A DNA stretch of 12,607 bases. Origin: Chloroflexota bacterium. GTDB taxonomy: Bacteria; Chloroflexota; Anaerolineae; Anaerolineales; DRMV01. The notes under the pieces are model-generated. The model was not told where the DNA came from. It ran no database searches and saw nothing but the letters and a program-made list of their open reading frames with translations. The DNA lies in contig JAADFA010000113.1 of NCBI GenBank assembly GCA_013153135.1, forward strand, positions 1-12,607, written 5' to 3'. A program made the translations under genes and the position numbers. Each line of letters starts with the position of its first letter. Position 1 is the stretch's first letter. This document shows positions 6,825 to 12,607 of the stretch, one piece after another.

Positions 6825-8123
6825 ATGACCCGGAGACAGGCTACACACTCCGAGCCTTCCGAGCTGGATCCGCAATTGGCGCGCTTGTTTGCTCACGCGC
6901 ACGCCCATTACCCCCCGCGCGACCCCGCGCGCGCGGCTGAAACCGAGGCTCATCTGCGAACCCTGTTCGAACGCTTGGCCCCTGAAGCGCGCTCGCGTGT
7001 TTCGGGGTGGCCTCGCTGGGCACGCTGGCTGCCGCGCCGCCGGGCGTGGCTTTGGGCCGTGCTCGCGTTGGGGTTGATGTTCGCTTTCCTCGTGCCCGCC
7101 CCTCGGGCTGTGGCCCAAGCCTTGCCCGGGTCGCCCTGGTATCCAGTCAAGCTTTGGGTCGAGCATGCGCAGCTGTGGTTGACGCGCGACCCTGCCCGCG
7201 CTGCAGAGCTGCACCTGGCGTTTGCTCAGGCGCGCCTGCAAGAGGCGCGCGCGTTGCTTCAGGCTGGGGAACGGGAACAGCTGGACGTGATTTTGCGCGA
7301 ATTGCAAACCCACGTGCGCGCGGTGCGGGAGGCTATTCAACGCGGCGATCTCGCGGATCCTAACTATGTCGCACATTTATACGAGACTCTTAATACAGAT
7401 TTGGCTATTACCGCGGCCACTGCGTCTCCTGAAGCCCGCGAAGCCTTTCTTGAGCAGCTGCGCGGGCTTGCCCCAGGCTTATTCGTGGGTCCCCTGGAGC
7501 AAAAGGCGCCTCAGCAATGGCATGTGGGCGGCCGTCCGGTGTACGTCCATCCTTCGACGCAGATCTTCGGCATTCCTCAGCTCGGCGATTTGGTCGAGAT
7601 CCACGGCTATCCTTTAGATGACGGCAGCTGGGTTGCTCAATCTATTCGTGTAGCCGCTCGAGTGCGCGGACACCAAAGCGCCGCCGTGGAGTTCGTTGGC
7701 CGTTTGGAAGGTCAACGGGGTGACCTTTGGGTGGTCAATGGGCTGACGTTGCACGCGGGCCCGGGCGCGGATATCCGCACGGATGTGGAGATTGGCGATT
7801 GGGTGGAAGTGGAAGCCGTGTGGGATGCCCGGAAACAAGCTTGGATCCTGTGGCATTTGGAGCCTGCTCCTGACGCGTACGGCACCGAGGTTGAGTTCGC
7901 CGGTCGGGTCACGCAAAAGCAAGGCAACGTGTGGTGGGTCGAAGGCCATCCCGTATGGATCGTGCGCGAGACGCGGCTGCGTCCCGATACTATCCCCGTG
8001 GGCGCGTGGGTCGTGGTGCACGCATGGCGGCGGGCGGATGGCTCTTTGGTCGCGGAAGAGATTTACGAGCTCGAGGTCGAACCGAGCCCCACACCTACCG
8101 CCTCCCCGGACGAGCACCCCTAA
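6825..8123 (+). CDS. Putative membrane anti-sigma factor with DUF5667 and DUF5666-like repeats
   Basis: A 432-residue single-pass membrane protein. Residues 1-73 are cytosolic and could bind the sigma factor. Residues 74-92 form one transmembrane helix. Residues about 98-196 match the pattern I know for DUF5667: LPGSPWYPVKLWVEHAQLWLT, then a long helix with AELHLAFAQARLQEA. After this come two clear DUF5666-like OB-fold repeats (288-347, beginning VEFVGRLEG; 356-421, beginning VEFAGRVTQ) and a weaker one at about 225-275. The tail is Pro/Thr/Ser-rich. The exported part is thus helical, then beta-rich. The anti-sigma role is inferred from topology and from its position directly behind the sigma gene; no zinc-binding ZAS motif is visible. 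ATG 6825 is chosen because GAGAGG (6815-6820) precedes it. GTG 6813 overlaps the sigma stop and lacks such a site. Confidence 0.78.
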   Translation: MTRRQATHSEPSELDPQLARLFAHAHAHYPPRDPARAAETEAHLRTLFERLAPEARSRVSGWPRWARWLPRRRAWLWAVLALGLMFAFLVPAPRAVAQALPGSPWYPVKLWVEHAQLWLTRDPARAAELHLAFAQARLQEARALLQAGEREQLDVILRELQTHVRAVREAIQRGDLADPNYVAHLYETLNTDLAITAATASPEAREAFLEQLRGLAPGLFVGPLEQKAPQQWHVGGRPVYVHPSTQIFGIPQLGDLVEIHGYPLDDGSWVAQSIRVAARVRGHQSAAVEFVGRLEGQRGDLWVVNGLTLHAGPGADIRTDVEIGDWVEVEAVWDARKQAWILWHLEPAPDAYGTEVEFAGRVTQKQGNVWWVEGHPVWIVRETRLRPDTIPVGAWVVVHAWRRADGSLVAEEIYELEVEPSPTPTASPDEHP

Positions 8124-8140
8124 CCTGCAGAGAATTGAGG

Positions 8141-8146
8141 TATAAT
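8141..8146 (+). promoter_or_regulatory. TATAAT box directly before the nuclease ATG (probable leaderless start)
   Basis: A perfect TATAAT ends only 7 nt before the ATG at 8154, so RNA would begin at or one base before the start codon. No Shine-Dalgarno sequence lies between box and ATG (CATCTCC). No -35 box is visible at 16-18 bp. The layout matches -10-only leaderless promoters described in other phyla such as Deinococcus-Thermus. Confidence 0.65.
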
Positions 8147-8153
8147 CATCTCC

Positions 8154-9437
8154 ATGCTCACCGTCCTGCATTTCGCCGATGCACACATTGATATCGCGAA
8201 CTACGGCCGCCGGGACCCTGAAACCGGGCTGCCCGTGCGGGTGATGGACTTCCTTCGCTCCCTGGATACTTTGGTGGAGACCGCGCTGAACGAGCGCGTG
8301 GACCTGGTCATCTTTGCAGGCGACGCGTTCAAGGATCGATCCCCCGCGCCAACCTTCTTGCGTGAGTGGGCGAAACGCATCATGCGGCTGGCGCGAGCGC
8401 GCATCCCCACTGTCCTTGTCGTTGGCAACCACGACCTCTCGCCCGCCCTGGGCCGCGCGCACGCGCTCGAGGTCTTCAAGACCTTCGAAACCCCCTACGT
8501 CCGCGTGGTGGATCGGCCTCAGCTGCTGGGTCCGGAGGACCTCTTTGGCCTGGATGTGTGGCTCATCGGTATCCCCTGGCTTACCGCGACGCGCGCGCGA
8601 ACATTGCTGGATTTGCCTACGGGATCCCAAGCCTGGCAGCAGGCTTGGGAAACCTACCTCCGCAAGAAAATCTTGGACGAATGGCTCCCGCGAGCCCAGG
8701 CCGAGGCTCCCAATCGGCCCATCTTGCTCGCGGCCCACGCGCGCGTCCCCGGCGCCCAACCCGGCATCGAGCGCAACCTCAGCCTGGATCAGGAATTTCT
8801 CCTGCCTATGGATGCCATCCGGGACCCACGGCTGGCTTACGTCGCGCTGGGTCACGTCCATCGCTACCAGAACCTCAACCCGGAGGGACACCCCCCCGTG
8901 GTGTACGCGGGGTCCATTGAGCGAGTGGACTTCGCGGAAGCTGACCACGAAAAGGGGTTCGTCATGGCCCGCATTCATCGCGCGGGGAACGGGTTCCGCA
9001 CCGAGGTAAGCTTTCGACCATTTCCCCATTTGCGGCCGTTTATCCAGCGGTACGTCCGTCTCACTGGCCAAGAGGCTGACCCGATGGCTCATATTTTGCA
9101 CGCCCTCGGCCCAGATGACGCGCTCGAGGGTGCGGTGGTCCGACTGGTTATTGAGTATCCACGCGGTATGGAGACTTTGCTCGACGAGGCTCGTTTGCGC
9201 GCCTACGCGCGCCGCGCCCTCCACCTGCGCATCATTCGCCGACCTGTGTCGCCTACCCGCATGCGCCTTTCCGCCGACCAGCCCGTGAGCCAGCTCTCGC
9301 ACTTGGATTTGATGGCCCTCTACTGGCGTGCCACGGGCAAGGATGAAGCGGAAATCTCCCCACTCCTCGAGACTGCGCGCATCATCTGGCGCGAAGTCAC
9401 GGGTGAAAGCGACGACACCGAGGCCGAGCCTGGGTAA
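8154..9437 (+). CDS. SbcD/Mre11-type metallophosphoesterase nuclease
   Basis: A 427-residue calcineurin-like phosphoesterase of the SbcD/Mre11 DNA repair exonuclease group. All metal-site motifs are present in order: D9-A-H11, G56-D57-A-F, G91-N-H-D94, H195 in LLAAH, and G233-H-V-H236. After the catalytic domain (about 1-270), residues 290-410 fit the capping and partner-binding region of SbcD. The length agrees with SbcD (about 400). Family members cut DNA ends and hairpins with Mn2+, usually in complex with the SMC-like ATPase SbcC/Rad50. No sbcC lies next to it, which is unusual for this family, so I give no gene symbol. The start at ATG 8154 follows a TATAAT box with no ribosome-binding site. 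The short gap (30 bp) after the DUF5667 gene also allows readthrough. Confidence 0.85.
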   Translation: MLTVLHFADAHIDIANYGRRDPETGLPVRVMDFLRSLDTLVETALNERVDLVIFAGDAFKDRSPAPTFLREWAKRIMRLARARIPTVLVVGNHDLSPALGRAHALEVFKTFETPYVRVVDRPQLLGPEDLFGLDVWLIGIPWLTATRARTLLDLPTGSQAWQQAWETYLRKKILDEWLPRAQAEAPNRPILLAAHARVPGAQPGIERNLSLDQEFLLPMDAIRDPRLAYVALGHVHRYQNLNPEGHPPVVYAGSIERVDFAEADHEKGFVMARIHRAGNGFRTEVSFRPFPHLRPFIQRYVRLTGQEADPMAHILHALGPDDALEGAVVRLVIEYPRGMETLLDEARLRAYARRALHLRIIRRPVSPTRMRLSADQPVSQLSHLDLMALYWRATGKDEAEISPLLETARIIWREVTGESDDTEAEPG

Positions 9438-9447
9438 TTTCCACGCG

Positions 9448-9474
9448 CCTCGCGCTCGCGACCCGCGAGCGAGG
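9448..9474. other. Strong GC-rich hairpin between nuclease and PHP genes
   Basis: GCTCGCG (9454-9460) and CGCGAGC (9464-9470) form a 7-bp stem with a 3-base loop. It is extended by CCTC/GAGG (9448-9451 and 9471-9474) across a 2-base bulge. It lies in the 61-bp gap, 10 nt after the nuclease stop and 9 nt before the ribosome-binding site of the PHP gene. Without a T-tract it is not a classical terminator. It may be a partial terminator, an RNA stability element or a processing site. Confidence 0.5.
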
Positions 9475-9498
9475 GAGCCTCATAGGTGAGCAAGGCCA

Positions 9499-10563
9499 AT
9501 GGAACAGGAAATTGTGTTTCATCCCCACGTGCACACGGTGTATTCCGATGGGCACGGAACGCACGCGGAGGTGATCCGGGCTGCGTTGCGCGCCGGGGTG
9601 GATGTGCTACAATTTACCGACCATAATGTTTGGGTGCAGGGCGTTGAAGGCTATTACCAGGACGGTGAGCGGCGTGTGTTGGTATTGGTGGGGGAAGAAC
9701 TGCACGACCGCTCACCCCAAGCACGAGGGAACCATCTGCTCGTCTTTGGCGCGCAGCAGGAACTTGCGCCCTGGGCCCATGATCCGCAAGCCTTGATTCG
9801 CGCTGCGCGCGAAGCAGGTGGGCTGGCCTTTATCGCGCATCCCATTGACCCGGCCGTCCCTTTTCTCGGGGAGGGCGATCTTTCTTGGCACGCGTGGGAC
9901 GTCGAAGGCTTTCATGGCCTGGAAATCTGGAACGCGATGAGTGAGTTTAAAGCCCGGCTAAAGACCTGGCTGCACGTGGTGTACTACGTCTTTAATTTCC
10001 CCCGGGTAGCCAGGGGCCCCTTCCCGCAAGCGTTGCAGCTGTGGGATCGGCTCACCATCCAGGGGAAGCGAGTCGTCGCGATTGCAGGATCGGATGCACA
10101 TCAGCTGCCCGCGGGATGGGGGCCGCTGCGCGTGCGCATCTTCCCTTACGAGCAACACTTTCGCGCGATCAATACGCACCTCGTGCTTACCGAGGGCCTG
10201 GAGGGCGACGTGGACGCGGATCGTCAGCGAGTGTATCAGGCGTTGGCTGCGGGGCATGCTTTTGTGGCCAATGATTTGCTCGCTCCGAGCCGGGGCTTCC
10301 GCTTTCAGGCCCATGGTCGCTTCGGCCAGGCCATCATGGGTGATGCCATTTCCTTATCCGGAGGTGTGACTTTGAAGGTTCGCCTGCCGCGACGGGCCCG
10401 TATTCGCTTGGTGCGCAACGGCGAGGTGGTGCACACCTGGGACCGGGCTGAGGTTTTCTCGTACCCCGTCCGTAAGCCCGGTGTCTATCGTGTCGAAGTC
10501 GATTTGTATGCTTGGGGCGCGTGGCGGGGATGGATTTACAGCAACCCTATTTACATTGCCTAG
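9499..10563 (+). CDS. PHP-domain phosphoesterase with C-terminal beta domain
   Basis: A 354-residue PHP metallohydrolase. The metal-binding residues are all present: H10-x-H12, D17 in SDG, H42 in FTDHN, E67 in GEELH, H79, H114 in FIAHP, and D199-x-H201 in GSDAH. This fits stand-alone PHP enzymes of the TrpH/YciV type, which hydrolyse phosphoesters of nucleotides or similar substrates. Residues about 1-210 are the PHP domain. The last 80 residues (about 275-354) look like an Ig-like or beta-sandwich domain (VTLKVRLPRRARIRLVRNGEVVHTW ... GVYRVEVDLYAW), seen in PHP proteins acting on larger or external substrates. No signal peptide is visible. ATG 9499 follows AGGTGAG (9484-9490). queA begins 12 nt downstream. 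The substrate is unknown. Confidence 0.85.
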   Translation: MEQEIVFHPHVHTVYSDGHGTHAEVIRAALRAGVDVLQFTDHNVWVQGVEGYYQDGERRVLVLVGEELHDRSPQARGNHLLVFGAQQELAPWAHDPQALIRAAREAGGLAFIAHPIDPAVPFLGEGDLSWHAWDVEGFHGLEIWNAMSEFKARLKTWLHVVYYVFNFPRVARGPFPQALQLWDRLTIQGKRVVAIAGSDAHQLPAGWGPLRVRIFPYEQHFRAINTHLVLTEGLEGDVDADRQRVYQALAAGHAFVANDLLAPSRGFRFQAHGRFGQAIMGDAISLSGGVTLKVRLPRRARIRLVRNGEVVHTWDRAEVFSYPVRKPGVYRVEVDLYAWGAWRGWIYSNPIYIA

Positions 10564-10575
10564 CCCGAGGGAGCC

Positions 10576-11610
10576 ATGGAGCAACCTTTGCGCACCTCAG
10601 ATTTTGATTACGATCTGCCGGAGTCTTTCATCGCGCAGAAACCCGTTGAACCCCGGGACCACGCGCGACTCATGGTTTTGGACCGCGCGACGGATACCAT
10701 TACACATGCGCGGTTTTATGAGCTGGGGCGGTTTTTGCGCGCTGGCGATTTGTTAGTGGTGAACGAAACCCGGGTGCTGCCCGCGCGCTTGTTCGGCCGC
10801 AAGGCAGATACAGGAGGCAAGGTCGAGGTGCTGCTGCTGCGCCGGGAGGCGCCCCAGGTGTGGCAGGCTCTGGTGCGCGGGCGTGGGTTGCGGCCTGGCC
10901 GGGTGCTCCGCTTTGCCGAGGATCTTACCGCCGAGGTGGTCGCGGACCTAGGCGGCCCGGTCCGTCGGTTGCGCTTTTCGCGGCCTTTGGACGATCGTTT
11001 GGCCCGACTTGGACAGGTGCCCTTGCCGCCTTACATCCGCCAGCCGTTGGATGACCCAGAGCGCTATCAAACTGTTTTCGCGCGTGAGCCTGGTTCGGCC
11101 GCTGCGCCAACCGCGGGGTTGCATTTCACCCCGCGCCTTATCGAGGCTCTCAAGGCCCAGGGCATTGGTTGGGCTACGGTAACGCTGCATGTTGGGTTGG
11201 ATACCTTCGCGCCAGTGAAAGAAGAAGACCCGCGGGAGCACCGGATGCACACGGAGTGGTGTCGGGTGCCGCCAGAGACCGCTGAGCGCATTCGCGAGAC
11301 CAAAGCCCGCGGGGGACGAGTGGTTGCGGTGGGCACGACAACGGTGCGCACGCTTGAAACCGCCGCGCGTGCCGCGGCGCCTGGCGAGGTTATTGCCGCG
11401 TGGGAAGGCGATACGGATTTGTTCATTTTGCCAGGCTTTGAGTTCCGGGTGGTGGATGCGCTAATTACTAACTTCCACCTGCCGCGTTCGACCTTGCTCA
11501 TGTTGGTCAGCGCGTTTGCGGGTCGCGAGCGCATCCTGCGGGCCTATGAGGTGGCCAAGGCCCATGGGTACCGCTTCTTTTCGTTTGGCGATGCCATGCT
11601 CATCCTGTAG
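10576..11610 (+). CDS. queA: S-adenosylmethionine:tRNA ribosyltransferase-isomerase
   Basis: A full-length, 344-residue QueA. It transfers and rearranges the ribose of S-adenosylmethionine onto 7-aminomethyl-7-deazaguanine at the wobble position of tRNAs with GUN anticodons, giving epoxyqueuosine. Diagnostic stretches in order are DFDYDLPESFIAQKP (9-23), VNETRVLPARLFG (62-74), LPPYI (150-154), ERYQTVFA (162-169), GSAAAPTAGLHFT (173-185), TLHVGLDTFAPV (203-214), AVGTTTVRTLE (251-261) and NFHLPRSTLLMLVSAFAG (299-316). The start ATG 10576 has GAGG 5 nt upstream, and alignment with the family N-terminus is good. No other queuosine genes (tgt, queG or queF) are in the window, so the step depends on genes elsewhere. 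The stop is 10 bp from the stop of a convergent gene, with no terminator between them. Confidence 0.95.
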   Translation: MEQPLRTSDFDYDLPESFIAQKPVEPRDHARLMVLDRATDTITHARFYELGRFLRAGDLLVVNETRVLPARLFGRKADTGGKVEVLLLRREAPQVWQALVRGRGLRPGRVLRFAEDLTAEVVADLGGPVRRLRFSRPLDDRLARLGQVPLPPYIRQPLDDPERYQTVFAREPGSAAAPTAGLHFTPRLIEALKAQGIGWATVTLHVGLDTFAPVKEEDPREHRMHTEWCRVPPETAERIRETKARGGRVVAVGTTTVRTLETAARAAAPGEVIAAWEGDTDLFILPGFEFRVVDALITNFHLPRSTLLMLVSAFAGRERILRAYEVAKAHGYRFFSFGDAMLIL

Positions 11611-11620
11611 GGACGCGGGG

Positions 11621-12607
11621 TTAGGGATGTTGGGTTGGGGGCTGCCAGTGTTCGTACCAGAAACGTACGACGTCGTACGCGGGTTTGGCATAGATAGAGG
11701 CTGAGGGCCCTTGGTAGGCGACGTAGGGGTAAAACCCCGCGCTGATCACACCCTGGATATGGGGTGTCTGGTGGATGGTCAAGAGCCAGGCGTTATACAG
11801 CAAACGTTGTGCGTCGAGGTCTACAGCGACCTGGTCGGCTCCTGGTTGGCCCAAGGTGAGCGTCTCGGGAGGCAGGCAGGGTGGGGGGTTGGTGCTAATC
11901 GCGTTGATGGGCTGAATGCAACCGGTTTGCACGCCCTGGGCGGAGGGCAAAGCGAGCTGGATAAGGATAGGCTTTTCCGTTTTCACCCAGGGCTCAATGC
12001 GTGTAGCCAAAACTTCAGACAAAGCCTGAACATACGTCTCAACCGTTGGTTCTGCTACGTCAGCAGGGTTATCTTGTGGGGTAATGGTTAGCACAATGCC
12101 GTCTGCGACCTGTAACCATGTTGTATCGGGGCCTTGGGTTGGACCGGGGGTCCACCATAGAGGTCCGTGATAAACCTGGCGTAGCTGTTGCAGCAGGGAA
12201 GACCAACGGGCTTGTGCGTCCGCGGGCGGATGAGCAAGCGCGCCGCTAGGGAGGCGCGTGTGGGGGCGCAGGGAGGGCTCAAAGCCATAGGTGGATACAA
12301 TAAGGCCATCGGTCTTAATTCGTGTAGCCAAATCCCCTAAACCCACAAGCCACTCCTCCAAACGCTCATACCAAGCCTGCCACCACATAAAATCCGGTGC
12401 CTCATCACCCCACCAACGCGCTACAGGCCCCGGCTCCCACACCAGCACTGGCATGAGCCACACGCGCAGACCACGCGCATGCCATTCTGCCACCCGTGCC
12501 GCCAACGTTGCCTGATCTGGCGTCAAGCCTGGGACAGGCTGCCAGAGAGGATAGCCGCCTTGTTGACGTAAGGCCCACGGCACGGTCAAAACTACCACCC
12601 GCGCGCG
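11621..12607 (-). CDS. TIM-barrel, GH113-like protein (3' part; start outside window)
   Basis: The last 328 residues of a protein read on the minus strand. The frame is open to the window edge, so a GTG at 12598 is probably not the start. The pattern resembles a glycoside hydrolase TIM barrel of the GH113 type: a strand VVVLTVPW, then DQATLAARVAEWHARGLRVWLMPVLV, then WWQAWYERLEEWLVGLGDLA and the strand DGLIVSTYGFEPS, then a barrel strand before the C-terminus, KPILIQLALPSAQG. GH113 enzymes hydrolyse beta-mannan, but here the expected acid/base and nucleophile positions look altered (GTE-like to STYGFE, and a Gln in place of a Glu in the last strand). A sugar-binding or non-catalytic role is possible. 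Base composition is less GC-rich than in queA. Convergent with queA. Identity is moderate, function unknown. Confidence 0.6.
   Translation of the reverse strand, partial: RARVVVLTVPWALRQQGGYPLWQPVPGLTPDQATLAARVAEWHARGLRVWLMPVLVWEPGPVARWWGDEAPDFMWWQAWYERLEEWLVGLGDLATRIKTDGLIVSTYGFEPSLRPHTRLPSGALAHPPADAQARWSSLLQQLRQVYHGPLWWTPGPTQGPDTTWLQVADGIVLTITPQDNPADVAEPTVETYVQALSEVLATRIEPWVKTEKPILIQLALPSAQGVQTGCIQPINAISTNPPPCLPPETLTLGQPGADQVAVDLDAQRLLYNAWLLTIHQTPHIQGVISAGFYPYVAYQGPSASIYAKPAYDVVRFWYEHWQPPTQHP

Noticed and set aside
6522..7376. 284-codon minus-strand open frame opposite the sigma and anti-sigma genes
   Set aside because: It is rich in Arg, Gln and Ser, has no motif, and is fully covered by well-supported genes.
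7614..9302. 562-codon open frame on the minus strand
   Set aside because: It is antisense to the nuclease and DUF5667 genes, both of which have clear motifs. Its composition fits a GC-rich shadow frame and it shows no domain.
1..12607. tRNA, rRNA, CRISPR array, insertion sequence or phage genes
   Set aside because: I found no cloverleaf, no regular repeat-spacer pattern and no transposase, integrase or phage structural motif in the translated frames.

Overview
High-GC bacterial DNA with a compact, mostly co-directional layout. The protein set points to the phylum Chloroflexota (Anaerolineae or a relative, perhaps thermophilic). The clues are an ECF-type sigma factor followed by a DUF5667/DUF5666-type membrane protein, a stand-alone two-domain S1 protein, a GT-C glycosyltransferase with an RYYYEG-type loop, and a JAMM peptidase next to a peptidase-MA-like gluzincin. 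This placement is inferred from family recollection; no marker gene in the window proves it.

Layout. Bases 1-202 are intergenic: GC-rich imperfect palindromes, then an extended -10 promoter. Bases 203-3274 form a tight three-gene operon: a polytopic membrane protein, a JAMM/M67 peptidase (ATGA overlap), and a membrane-anchored HExxH metallopeptidase. Bases 3275-3866 hold no convincing gene. The first half has palindromic repeats related to those at the left edge. The second half is more AT-rich and carries candidate promoters. Bases 3867-8123 hold an S1-domain RNA-binding protein, a GT39/ArnT-like membrane glycosyltransferase, a sigma-70 factor and its probable membrane-bound anti-sigma partner. 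Bases 8154-11610 hold an SbcD/Mre11-type nuclease, a PHP phosphoesterase and queA. Bases 11621-12607 are the 3' part of a minus-strand gene for a TIM-barrel, GH113-like protein whose start lies outside the window.

How the genes may work together. The sigma and DUF5667 genes look like one signalling pair: a cytosolic sigma factor held by a single-pass protein with an exported beta-rich sensor part. The JAMM and HExxH peptidases, with the membrane protein, suggest a small proteolytic or surface-maturation unit, but the substrate is unknown. The nuclease, PHP and QueA genes are probably grouped by transcription rather than by one pathway.

I see no CRISPR array, transposase, rRNA or tRNA gene. 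I also see no clear previously undescribed multigene system. The most notable signals are the nuclease start, where a perfect TATAAT lies directly before the ATG (probable leaderless mRNA), the dispersed palindromic repeats, and the apparent loss of canonical catalytic residues in the GH113-like protein.
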